Positions 51,019 to 63,015 of a DNA stretch of 64,000 nt are shown piece after piece (position 1 is the stretch's first letter; each line of letters begins with the position of its first letter). The translations under genes and the position numbers were made by a program. The DNA comes from Chamaelirium japonicum (Eukaryota > Streptophyta > Magnoliopsida > Liliales > Melanthiaceae): NCBI GenBank assembly GCA_947650365.1, contig OX393550.1:65837744-65901743 (forward strand), given 5' to 3'. A model generated the notes under the pieces. That model was not told where the DNA came from and did no database searches. It saw only the letters and a list, made by a program, of their open reading frames with translations.

Positions 51019-54000
51019 ATGGCCTCACCAAACCGTGAAACCCTTAGTGCTAAACCCGAGAAGTTTGACGGGTCTAACTTCAAGAGGTGGCAAAACCAGA
51101 TGCGATTCTGGCTAACCACACTTGGGTTACTGTCAGCCATAGGTGAAACCGCACCAGGAATATCAAACGGGTCTAGCCAAACTCGTCGTACCCGAGCCTC
51201 CACTTCTCAACCTGACCCTGAACCAACTTCTGGTATTCCCACTAGGACCCCAGAAGAAATCAACTACCATGGCCTTCATAGGATCCTAGGGGCCTTATCT
51301 GATAGATTATACGATATCTATTATACCATTCAAAACCCTAAGGACCTATGGGATACCCTAGAGCGTAAGTATGGCCTAGATGATGCTGGAGTAAAACGCT
51401 TCAAAGCGTCTGACTTCAACAGCTTCAAAATGGTTGACTCCAAACCCATGAATGATCAGATTCATGAGTTTGAGAACCTAGTCCAACATCTGAAGACTAA
51501 TGGTTCCACCCTTGATGAAACCTTCCAGATAGCCTGTCTTATAGATAAACTACCTGCTTCTTGGTCTGAATTCTCTAAGCACCTAAGTCATACCCAAGGT
51601 GACCTAACCCTAACTCAAGTTCTAAACTCTATTAGAATTGAGGAGCAACATAGGCTCAGGGCAAAGGGATCCTCTGAATCCAAACCCAAGGTCAACAACG
51701 TAGAGGGTCAACCGTCTAAACCAATCCAAAAACCTAGACATAAGTTCCAGAAGAAACCCTTCCACCCTAAGCCTAAGCCATATACCAAGAAGCCATACCA
51801 TAGCAACCATAACCCAAACCATCCCAAGGACCAAAAGAAGGAAGGAGTGCGTTGCTGCTACGTCTGCGGTCGGACCAATCACATGGCCAACCAATACTTC
51901 TACAAGAAGACAGCACCACCTCCAAATCCAAGAAGAAATGGTCCAACGCCACCCAGCTCCCAAGTCAACATGGTGACCTCTGGAGCTGGCTCTTCTGGGA
52001 CCGCTTTCAGGTCTGTTCTCTTCACCCCTGAAGTTAACATGACCTTTCAAGCATTTGATTGGTGGATTGACACAGGAGCTAACATTCATGTTTGCTCTGA
52101 TCAATCTTTGTTTTCCACCTATCAGGTCTCAGGTGGAGGAGCTGTAAGCATGGGGAACAATGCTGAGGCTCGTGTGCTAGGGATAGGACGGATCGACCTG
52201 AAGCTGACGTCGGAGAAGACCCTGACCCTGCGCGGAGTCCACCACGTTCCGGAGATTAGGAGAAATTTAATTAGTGGATCCTTATTAGTCCAACAGGGCT
52301 ATAAGCTTGTATTTGAGTCTAATAAGGTTGTAATCACCAAAGGAATGAATTTTATTGGAAAAGGATTTCTTTGTGATGGTTTGTTTAAATTGAATGTATT
52401 CAATCCCTCTTCTACTATTTTAAATGTTGAGTCTTCGGTCACTTGGCACCAAAGACTAGGTCATGTAAATTATAATTCAATTAAGAAACTCATGACCCTA
52501 AATATCATTCCCAAATCCGATACTAGGAACCTCGACAAGTGCGAGATATGCGTAGAAGCCAAACAACCTAAGAAATCTTTTAAAACCATCGATCGAGACT
52601 CCCATATACTTGAATTAATTCACAGCGATGTCTGTGATTCTGGGAGAATCTCGAGAGGTGGCAATAGATATTTTGTAACGTTCATAGATGACGCTTCAAA
52701 ATATTGTCACCTATACCTTATTAAAACTAAGGATGAAGTTCTCAGTAAATTTAAAATTTACAGAGCTCTGGTTGAGAACCAATTAGACGAAACCATTAAG
52801 ATCCTTAGGTCAGACCGAGGAGGGGAGTACACCTCAAATGAGTTAAGTGAGTACTGTGATGACTATGGAATACTCCATGAAGTCACAGCTCCTTACACTC
52901 CCCAATCCAACGGTGTAGCGGAGAGGAAAAACAGAACCCTAATGAACATGGTCAATTCCATGTTATTAAGCTCTGGAGCGCCAGAGAACTTATGGGGGGA
53001 AGCCCTAATGACGGTTTGTTTTATCCTTAACCGCATTCCGTTCAAACATAATGACTTGACCCCATACGAAGTATGGAAACATAGGAAACCTAACTTAGAA
53101 TACCTAAAAGTGTGGGGGTGCCTAGCTAAGGTAAAAATCCCCGATAACAAAAGGAAGAAGATAGGACCTAAGACTGTAGATGCCATCTTTATTGGCTATG
53201 CTTCAGACAGTAACGCTAATCGTTTTTTAGTGTTTAACTCTGAAATAAGCGAAATAGCCAATAGCACCATAATCGAAGCAAGAGATGCCTCATACTTCGA
53301 AAACATCTTTCCGTATAAGACTAGGATCAACACTAGGATTAATACCAATAACCAGGCCTCCAGTTCTAATCAGGTGACTCAGATCGAACCTGAAGTCCAA
53401 TTAGAACCTGATGACCAGACTGAACCGGTAACCCAAACCGAACCTAGGAGGAGTAAACGTGCCCGTGTAGAGAAAGTCTTTGATGACTTCTATGCACTTA
53501 TGGTGGAGAACTCCCCCTCCACCTATACAGATGCAATGAAGTCCATAGACTCACCTTTTTGGAAAGAAGCCATAGATAACGAGATCCAATCCATACTTCA
53601 AAACCATACCTGGGAACTCACCAATTTACCTCCTGGTTGTAAAACCATAGGATGTAAATGAGTGTTTAAGAAAAAGCTTAGACCCGACGGTACCATAGAT
53701 AAATTTAAGGCACGACTTGTAGCCAAGGGCTTTACCCAAAAACCTGGGGTAGACTACTTTGATGTCTACTCACCTGTCGCTAGGATAACCATGATTAGGA
53801 TCCTCATCGCCTTAGCTTCAATCTATAAGCTAGTCATACATCAAATGGATGTTAAGACTGCTTTCTTGAATGGCGATCTTAATGAGGAAATATACATGGA
53901 CCAACCCGAGGGATTTACTGCACCTGGACAAGAGGGAAAGGTGTGTAAGTTAATTCGATCCCTCTATGGTCTTAAACAAGCCCCAAAACAATGGCACATG

Positions 54001-55050
54001 AAATTCGATGAAGTTATCTTATCCTGTGGATTTGATATCAACACAACGGATGAATGTGTATACCATAAAGTAGATGGTAATAATGTTGTCATCTTATGTT
54101 TGTATGTTGACGATATTCTGATATTCGGTTCAAACATACAAATCATAAATGATATCAAACAGTTTTTATCCCAAAACTTTGACATGAAAGATTTAGGACA
54201 AGCCGACGTTATTTTGAACACTAAGATCATTAGGAAGAACAATGGTTTAGTGTTATCCCAATCCCACTATGTCGAGAAAATCCTTAGGAAATTTTACGAT
54301 CCCGATTGCCAACCTGTATCCACACCATATGATCCAAATACCCATCTAACAAAGAATACTAGACTTCCTAGACTACAGAGCGAGTATGCTCAAATCATAG
54401 GATCGCTAGGTTTTCTAGCAAACTATACTCGACCCGATATCGCTTACGCGGTAAATAGACTTAGTCGTTATACGTCTAACCCAAATTTGTCCTATTTGAA
54501 TGCGTTAGAAAGAATTTTTAGATATCTTAAGGGAACCATATCATACGGTCTCCACTATAGTGGATATCCAGCTGTATTAGAGGGATACTCTGATGCTAAC
54601 TGGATTAGTGACTCAATAGATATTAAGTCCACAACCGGATATGTATTCCTACTAGGAGGTGAAGCCATATCTTGGAAATCCACCAAACAAACTGTTATAG
54701 CTAGGAGTACCATGGAATCAGAAATGATAGCGCTAGATACCACTAGCACAGAAGCAGAATGGCTTCGAGATCTTCTATATGAGATCCCATTGATAGAAAA
54801 GCCTTTACCGGCTATATCTATCCATTGTGATTGTCGATCAGCTATTGATAAATGTAATCAAGAAAATGCTGACGTGAAAATAAATCGACATCTGAAAGTG
54901 AGACATAGATCTCTCAGATATAAGATGAAAAATCAAATAATTGCTCTAGACTTTGTTAGATCCGAAAAGAATTTGGTGGATCATCTAACTAAGGGGCTAT
55001 CTAAGACAGTGGTCTTAGAATCGTCGAGGGGGATGGGATTAAGCCCATAA
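51019..55050 (+). pseudogene. Copia-2 gag-pol, 1343 codons with one internal stop
   Basis: One frame runs from ATG 51019 to TAA 55048-55050. Gag (about 1-300) has FDGSNFKRWQNQMRFWL and a knuckle C-YV-C-GRTN-H-MANQ-Y whose last Cys is Tyr. Protease WWIDTGANIHVC is at about 347. The integrase zinc domain is at about 475-515, with the core having HSDVCD, SDRGGEYTS and GVAERKNR. RT has [13 protein letters not shown] and [11 protein letters not shown] (about 1030). RNase H (about 1180-1300) has [11 protein letters not shown] and [17 protein letters not shown]. The only stop is TGA at 53659 (codon 881), where relatives have Trp (TGG), between integrase and RT. The product ends in a normal Copia tail. 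Confidence 0.93.
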
Positions 55051-55609
55051 GAAAAATCACCGCAGTGGGAACCCAACCTCACGGAGGTTCAATGGGTAGA
55101 AACAAACTGTAGTAGTGATTGAAAATAAGGAGCACTGAATAATGCTCCCGTCCCTATGACGTCAGTGCTTATTAAAAGCAAGGGGTAGGATGAGTGTAAA
55201 ACTCTTAATAAGTCCAAGACCCATGAGGCAAGGTGTCGCCTTGCTCACACCCCTATTAGGACTTACCTATATGTATGTCGTTGTGAGGCCGCAACTCTGG
55301 GACCAGGGCTGCTCCCTAGAAACATACAAGAAAAGATATCTGCGCAAGGCCATTAATAGCGCAACCCGCTTAGAACCATCGAAAACTGTACTACGTGTAC
55401 TACTTGTAGAAACCCGATAAATGAGGCTGGTTCAAGGCGTAGTCCACCAAGTCCTCACGGATGTATACAACTGTACTAAGTGGAGGTTCAAACCGGAAGG
55501 TACCTACACCTACTGCGTAGTATAAGGAATCCAGCAAAGTCCTTTTACTTTATATTTTGAATTTTTTAAATTATTTAATATTTAGTGGTTTTAAACATAT
55601 GTGGGGGAT

Positions 55610-56754
55610 TGTTGGGTGTGTGTTTTAAAACCACACAAAGGAATGGGCTTTTAGTCCCATATCGGTAAGGGGAAAAATCCCCTACCAACTTAAATAGGAT
55701 TGCCCACTTCCCCCCACTAGTCATCACACTAGAGGAGGGGCTCCACTAGCCCACACACGCGCGCGCGTGTGTGTGCCGTGCCGAGCCGGGCCGGGCCGGG
55801 CTTGGGCTTGGGCATGGGCTGGGCGGCGCGTGTGTGTGCGCCCGCGGACCCGGACACGATAGCACCTCCGAAATGGGCTGGTCCGCACCTGCCCCCTTTT
55901 TGTTTTTTGCTATTAAGCCCTCCCCCATTTATTAAATTCCTTTTTGGCTACTAGCCGTTTTGCATGCGACCCGTTGCTGCATGCGAGCCGTTACGAGACT
56001 GCTCTCTGCGAGCTGTAACGTGCGAGGTTAATGGGCTTAATCGCAGCCCATTAACCGCTCCCCTCTTTCAGCCTCCCATTAACAGCCCGAGGCCTATATA
56101 AGGCCCGGTGCAGCCATGGGATTTACATAGTCCAAAAATCGGAATTCCTCCCTGCTTACTGCCTCTCTCTCTTTCATTCTCTCGTCGTGGTGCTGTTGTG
56201 CTGCCCCTTTGCTCCGAAGAGACTCCATCTCTCGGATCAAGGTTTTGCTGCAGTGCTGCCTCCCCGACTCGAGAAGGTCGTCATCGAGTCGCTAAGTTCC
56301 TGAAAGTCTACGAGGTTCGCAAAACCTTCTTGGAGTCGTGCCGACGAGAAGGAGGTCGCCTGACCGAGGTCGCCGTATCTCCGAGAACAATTGCCACGAG
56401 ACCCGCACGAGGGGGGCAATAAGATTCTTGGGACAGTGCCTAGCACGCTTCGACACAGGCCAGAGTTTCTAACTCTTCTTTCGTCCTAATATTAGATCTA
56501 AAATAATCGACTTGCATCTAATAGAGAAATCTAAATAATTAGATATATTTTAGATAGCTTGTATCTCCCTTTTAGAAAAGTTCGGCAAGGTGAATGACGG
56601 TTCCATAGAACCCGCTCTGCCTTGGCAAACAATTTCTAAAAGAAATTTTGTGACTTGTCCTTGTTTGCAAAATTAACATTTGCTAATCAATTTTAATATT
56701 AATAATTTGATTAAATCTTAAATTTGCTAGTTTAGAACGATTAGATCTCCAACA
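55610..56754 (+). repeat. Copia-2 3' LTR
   Basis: 1145 bp, the copy of 49471-50595. The GCCGAGCC/GGGCCG block (about 55784-55820) is about 20 bp longer than in the 5' LTR. The primer-like segment is conserved at about 56416-56430. Confidence 0.95.
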
Positions 56755-56780
56755 GCTTTAACTAGTTTTGCTTTATTAAT

Positions 56781-57124
56781 TGTTAGCGGATAGTCCCACA
56801 TCGGTGAGGGAGGCACCCATCACACGCTTAATATACCCACTGTGGACCTCCTCTTACAACCCGGGTTTTGGGGCGTGAGGGTATCTAACATGGTATCAAA
56901 GCTGCCCCGTCTCCATCTCCTGCTCTTGCTCCGGGTGCTCTCCACCGATCGTGCCTTGCTACGCGTGCTCCGCATGGGAGGATCCTTGCCACGCTTGCTC
57001 TGTGTGAGGGGGAGTGTTAGCGGATAGTCCCACATCGGTGAGGAAGGCACCCATCACCCGCTTAATATACCCATTGTGGACCTCCCCTTATAACCCGGAT
57101 TTTGGGACCTGAGGGTATCTAACA
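56781..57124 (+). mobile_element. Complete TRIM (terminal-repeat retrotransposon in miniature)
   Basis: Two 110-bp direct repeats (56781-56890 and 57015-57124), both starting TGTTAGCGGATAGTCCCACA and ending TATCTAACA, enclose a 124-bp interior. The interior starts directly with TGGTATCAAAGC (56891-56902), one base off the tRNA-iMet complement, and ends in a purine tract (GAGGGGGAG). Target duplications TTAAT stand at 56776-56780 and 57125-57129. It has no coding capacity; it must have been mobilised by another element's proteins. Confidence 0.95.
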
Positions 57125-57129
57125 TTAAT

Positions 57130-58436
57130 AAACAGATAGGGGCCCATGACACAAGAGTGAGTTCTCTGGAAAAAATAATAGTACAATACATTCCTAATTT
57201 TTATTTTACTCGGAAATTAGATGTCATCTTGGTCTACTCTATAGAGATCATTTTTGAATGAATTCCTCCATAATCCTATGGCCAACCGTACGGAAAATGA
57301 AAAAAGTGGAAATGCAAAGCAAATAAGAGGCACTAAATTTATGTGGAAACCCATTCGATATGAAGCAAAAAACTAGAAAGGTGGGGAGAAGAATATAATA
57401 TGTAACAAATAAGTGCAAAGATTTTTTCAAGCCTAAAAACTGGATCTTGAGAAACCACTAGATATAATTCTATCCATCCAAAGTTAAATATTTCCTCAAA
57501 GCATCGGCGTCTGAGTATGACTTTACTTCCTCACAGTCTAAGTATGCCTCTTATTTTCTCAGATTCTTAGTGAGGTTATAGGGTCAATTACAATACACTA
57601 TAAGTTATGCAAAATATGATTTTGAATGTTTAAAATATGAGGAACCAAATTTAGGGTTTGAACTTTGTAGGTGGAGTTTTAGGGTTTGGGATTTAGGGTC
57701 AATTACAAAACATTTTACATGCAACGATGTCCGACGGGACCCGCATGCAGCGTTATGTACATCTACTCTTAATTTCTATAACGGCATAATTAATTATCTA
57801 AAACAGCGTGCAGTGTCACCTGAAAAGTGTGCTCGGCTGATGCTACTAGACGCCCTCCGCTCCGTCTCCGACTTGGTCCACGCGCCCACTAACTGTCAAA
57901 CATACCAGCAGGCCTTTGGTCATTAAGTGCTACTAAAATATCGCTGGCTTTGGCCCTGATTGGCCGAGCCGAGAATTTTTAGTGTCGTCGAATGCTGGTC
58001 TACCGGTACGCAAAACGATGCTCCAAAGGCATCATCTCGGTTAGTCAGCATTGTCAATGCTAGAAGTCATTTTAGGGTTCAATGACGCTTTTCCGACAAA
58101 ACGATCATAACTGCATCGATCAATGGCAAAATCGGCAAAGCCGATCACGATCGGCTTGATTTGTCAAAGGACGTGTTTACATAAGAATCGCACTAGTGAC
58201 CAGCCTTGGTTGCTAAGTAGCACTTCGTTGCCGCCAAGAGGGTTGGTTTTGTGCGCAACAACTACACAAGGCGATCTGACCCGCATCGGTATCCTCAACC
58301 TTGATACGAGCGTGACCCGAGGAGATCGGGCCCGCCAACCTCTAGTGTGGCCTCTTACGGGCTAGATTGACTTTGTATGGAAGATCGAGGGTCGGGTTGG
58401 TGTGCCAGGTCACGACTTGGCGTGAGATGATCGGAG
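57130..58436. other. Intergenic sequence, no gene seen
   Basis: About 1.3 kb without a supported gene or repeat. A short direct repeat around TTTAGGGT(T) and GGGTCAATTACAA(A/T)ACA occurs at about 57588 and 57697. Small frames (for example 58123-58365) have no recognisable domain. Confidence 0.4.
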
Positions 58437-60387
58437 TGTTGTAGCTCGTGTGTCCTTAGCGTGGATTTTCTGTATTAGCATTAATAAAGATGCCTTTGGT
58501 TATTGCTTTAATTAGAATACTACTCTGGTATATGATAATACTCATATAATAAAAGGACCCTAGGGAACACAGTAGTCCACTGAGGCGCATGGAGGATCAA
58601 TGCTTGGGAGACCCAGTGGACCAGTTCTGTGTAGACCTAGAACTAGTTCACAGCTTAGGTGATGCCGGTCGCTTCACCGAGAACAAGCTGTTGGCAGGTA
58701 GAGGATGTGGTGTGAAGTCTCCACCACGAGAACGTGGGATTCCCATTCACCTGACCAAGCACGATGATCGTGTTGAACAGGAACCAAGACGGTGCACAGT
58801 TCAGTGATTCAGACACTGGTGCATAAACCGTCTTACTACTATAGATAATCTGTCCTTAAGCCTGAGGGACCATGCTCACAGGGCCAACCAGTTGTGTGGT
58901 GCTTTGATGTGCCAACGTGTGCGGACCTTTCATAGTCCAATATCACGGTACGTTGGGTTACCCGGCTGGCGCTTGAGTGACATGTAATCCCTACAGGTTA
59001 TCCGACATCCAGTGTTGGATGGGTGCGTTTTGATGAGTCAATCTGTCCACATAGTTAACCCAGGCCTGGTGGTTGTCAGTATGACTGACGATGTTTCGGA
59101 TGCTAGGTATAGCACCAGAAGGTGTGTGGTGTTATAGATGACAAGTCATCAAACCCTAGTCAGATGATCGATCGGGATCTGACGGTGCTCCCCACCGCCC
59201 GAATCGAATCATGGCACCGATAATATGAGGGACTAAGGATTATTGGAGTATAGTAGATAACAGGGTTACGAGGGAGTAACTTAAGTTTAGGATCACTAGA
59301 GTTCAACTCGCGTCGCACTCTGTGTGGCTACGCGGGTTAATCGGATTAGGGCTGATTAACGGAACTTTCGGTGTGTCACCGGAACAGTTAACCAGGGATC
59401 CGGTTAGAGCTAGAGATCCCGAACCCTGAATGTTCCACCCTGTCGTTGCGTATAGGAATTGTTCCCCGACCTAGTTGGATACGTTGGATGCGAAGTAGCG
59501 CGATGGAGCGCAAGCCCAGAGCCTAAGAACCTAATTCACATGTGTTACGGGCCATAGGGGTATTTTGGTAAATACTGAAATATAGCTCAGAACACATAGA
59601 ATATGGATCTTAGAATAAGTGGAATAATTCCAGGAGCTCATAGGCACTGACGGAACTCGATTCCGAGTAGCGCACCTCACTCAGTCTTTCTTTCAGTTTT
59701 CTACTTTCATGAAGGGCATTTTCGTCCAGGCTTCACGATAGACACTTGGAATCCCTAAAAACCGCCCCTCTCTATCCTAATCTATCTAGGGCCAGCCCTA
59801 GCTTCCTTGAAGCAATGGGAGATCGGCCCTATAAGAGAATAGGGAGAGGGAGGGCCGGCCTTATGCTTTCCCCTCTCCTTCAAAAATCCGAACCCCCCTT
59901 TGCCTCCTCCTTTGTGGTTTCGGCCAAGGAAAAGAGAGGAAGAAGGGAGAAGAAAGAGGAAGGAAGGAGAAGGAAGAAGAGAGAAAGAGAAGGAGGAGAT
60001 CTCGCGGCTAGCCATCGTCTTGCAACGGATTCCTTCGTCGGCTCATAATCCTTGCACTCAGAGACGGGATTTCGAGGATTCTTCAATTCGCAAAGGGCAA
60101 GGTGCTATCCGACAGTTTTCCTTGCGATTCAAGTGCGGTTCTTTATCGTTCCATCATCTCCGGATCATAGATCCAAAAGGTATGATGATTCTAAACACCT
60201 AACTAGATACGTGCATGTCTTCCGTAGATCGTAATATGCCTCTAGGGTGTCCGCACATATGCTAAAATCATAGATTTGCATGTAGATTGTTTTGTAAAAT
60301 TAATTATAATAAAACATACGCCGTATGATCTTCGGATCTATCTTTTGCTTCCGCTGCGACTCTAATAAGCAGATCTAATTCCAACAA

Positions 60388-60400
60388 TTGGTATAAGAGC
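60388..60400 (+). other. Copia-4 primer-binding site
   Basis: TTGGTATAAGAGC differs from the tRNA-iMet complement TGGTATCAGAGC by one base and begins one base after the LTR end. Confidence 0.75.
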
Positions 60401-62343
60401 ATGCTTTGGTGTATATTTCATGCATGAATTCGTGAAAACATCATGTGAATATATGATGGCATATGCTTTCGTCGGGGTTCGGCGTAGATCATGCATATGG
60501 ATTGTGCTATGTATCGTCTTTCTGCAGGTGCCGTGCTGAATAGTAATATGTGATTGCATGCTTCCGGGGGTCGGACCCCGGATTTAATTTTTGCATTGAT
60601 TATTATTGTGCTTGTGGATTTTAAGGCTCTAGATGGGCGAGGGTGGGGGTTGACCATCCTCGGTTCCCTGGTTATGTTTTTAGGATTGTTTTCTTTTCTT
60701 TCTAGCGAAATTGTACACGAACGAGCACTTGCTCGAAGTGTGTTAGTTTTTCGGTCACAGGAAGAAGGAGATGATACTACATCCACGGTTCGAGCAAGCG
60801 ATACCATGGCGTGCAAAGACCTGGCGAAAGCGTGTGCGTTGGCAATGATGGGGATCATCGTTAGAGATCGTGCAAAACGGAAGAGTAGGATATCTTGGCT
60901 GTGCTATTCAGGTTCAGGGGTCGGACCTTAGACTTGATTCAGTTTGGATGCTATTTTTGTTGTTTCTCTTTATTTAGTATTTAAAAAACCTCGATGATAA
61001 TGTGATTATCTATTTTGCTTGTGAGTTTGTCTCTAGATCAGGCTTAGGGTTAGTATTAAGCTTATGGATTCATCGGTGTCTCTATATGGTTCTAACACGT
61101 GCGAATCCAGTGGCTAGCTAAAAGGAAAGGTCCCACCCTCGTGGTAGTTCAGGTAGCCAAGTATTGTGCACCGAGATAGACGCATTGTTAGATTTGTTTA
61201 GAGATAATTAACTAATGTCTCCATAAGAAGTATGATAACCCTAGTGGGATACCCTTTTCCCACGTGGTCCTAGCGACCAAGTTAGGTTAGGATTTTACTG
61301 TGTGATATCCGTTTCTAGATGACGTTTGATGGTAGTATGAACTCATCACGATTTGGTTATGCCACCATTAGGTTGAGGTCCGGTGGAGGTTGTCGGATGT
61401 CCCTATTTGGCCAGCATCGAAACCTATAATGAGATGAGGTCTACTATGACATCAGGCATCAAATTGTGAATGAGGCGTCATCGTAGTGGGAGTCCTTTCC
61501 ACGTTGACCTTAGGCTAGGCTCCAGATCTTAGGATTATGGGCAAACTAGTGAAGTATCGGGATCCTTGGAATCTATGTAATGTGATCCTTGCAAGAAAGG
61601 CGAAAGCTGAGTATTCAAGGTAGGGACTATGATATTTTCTGAGGATACTAATGCTTTACGGGAAGGTTTGTAATCCTAGTGGGAGCACGATAGACTAGGG
61701 TCTAAGTCTAGGAGGTTGTGACCTTTCTAGATATGCATAAAACCTCATAAAGAAGGGATGTGTAAGAGGTTCCCTCCAAAAGGGAGTCCTTGGCCTCCAC
61801 AATCAACCGGCTAAGGGTCTGGGTGGGAGGTACGCACTTCGATATTTCCACCGGGTGAGAGCTGTGTTTCCTTCCATACTGGTTCGCCTAGTGGTTTCCT
61901 ACGGGATATGGAGGATGCCGGTGGTAGTGGGTGACAGTTTTTTCCTGCACCGCGGGAGCCTATGAACCCCCTTGCCGATACTACCTAGATTTGTGGGAAG
62001 CATCCGAAAGCTTGTGTGAAGCCGCCGTTGCTGCGCACGCGGGTCACATAAAGCTGGCCAAAAGGAGACTGGGAGGTCTTTTAGTTTACCATGGGTAATT
62101 CTGATGAAGACTAGGTCGTAAAAACCCCGTTGACAGAAGCGATTGCATGCTCTCACCGAGATGCTGTCTCCAATTCAAGGTCGATAGTCTCAGTGCTCGA
62201 GCCCAGGGAATTTAGATTTCTGGATGTCTCCACTTGAGGTAGTGAAGACATAGCGGCTAGAGAAAACATTATCTATTTCTAAATTCTATGAAATAGATTG
62301 TAGTAAACCCTAATTTTGCTTTGAACCATTGTTTACAGAAATC
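60401..62343 (+). other. Copia-4 untranslated leader
   Basis: About 1.9 kb between the primer site and gag without a recognisable protein. It includes the hairpin TCCGGGGGTCGGACCCCGGA at 60563-60582, with a partial repeat GGGGTCGGACC at about 60915. Just before gag, TTGTTTACAG looks like a 3' splice site, so part of the leader could be an intron; this is inference. Confidence 0.5.
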
Positions 62344-63015
62344 ATGACCAAGCTCGACCCCTTTGCCTCCATACTTAATGATAACAAACTTATGGGACCA
62401 AACTTCGAGGACTGGAAACGTAATCTAATGCTCGTCCTAAGGGTTGGCAAACACACAATTGCCCTAAGTACCCCTCAACCGGCCATGCCGGGATCAAGTA
62501 CAACTGAGGCTCAGTTGAAGGAATGGAAAGACTGGCTAGATGCTGATGAGATGTGCAAGTGCTACATAGTGGCATCCTTGCAGACCGTCCTTCAGAAGCA
62601 AGTTGAAGACATGACCTTCGCTTCAGACATGATGCTCTACCTAAAGAAAATGTTTGAGGGTCATAGTTGGGTAACTCGTTACCTGACTATCAAGAATTTG
62701 GTGTCCACGAAGATGGCAGAGGGGACTTTGGTTCGGGATCATATGCTGAAATTGTTTGGCTATGTGAATGAACTTGGTTCCTTTGATGTCATCTTGGATG
62801 CAGAGATCCAGACCGACATTTTTCTCGCGTCTCTGTCAGGAATGTTTGAGGGCTTTGTTACCAACTTCAACCTTAACCGGTTGGAGATGTCTAACGCAGA
62901 GCTCCTAGCGGCGCTCCAGGCGGCAGAGGACGGGATGAAGGCAGGAGCCCAATTCCTGAACGTAGAGCGGAATTCTTCTCTAAAAGCCAAAGGCAATTCA
63001 GAAAAGAAAGTCTAA
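62344..63015 (+). pseudogene. Copia-4 gag, frameshifted before the zinc knuckle
   Basis: From ATG 62344 the frame carries a Copia gag domain (MGPNFEDWKRNLMLVLR, DADEMCKCYIVASL, YLTIKNLVSTKMAEG, LNRLEMSNAELLAALQ). It ends at TAA 63013-63015. The next frame continues the protein without a break in similarity (basic KSKRPMKMS region), so a 1-nt shift lies at about 62995-63010. The knuckle that follows, at about 63089, reads C-FR-Y-GKKG-H-WKGD-S: the second and fourth Cys are replaced, so it should not bind zinc. Confidence 0.85.

Larger units (their letters stand above)
49471..56754 (+). mobile_element. Copia-2, young and nearly intact Ty1/Copia element
   Basis: LTRs 49471-50595 and 55610-56754 start TGTTGGGTGTG and end CTCCAACA. 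Target duplications are GCTTT at 49466-49470 and 56755-56759, perfect. The two LTRs differ by about ten substitutions plus one GC-rich indel, so the insertion is recent. The interior has a leader, one gag-pol frame with a single nonsense codon, and a purine tract (GTGGGGGAT) before the 3' LTR. It lies 478 bp downstream of the MIPS stop, in the same orientation. It is related to Copia-1 in LTR layout, leader and protein. Confidence 0.95.

Noticed and set aside
59746..60202. Small frames in the Copia-4 LTR and leader (also 58589-58807 and 60554-60931)
   Set aside because: No domain or coding signature; they lie in untranslated retrotransposon sequence.
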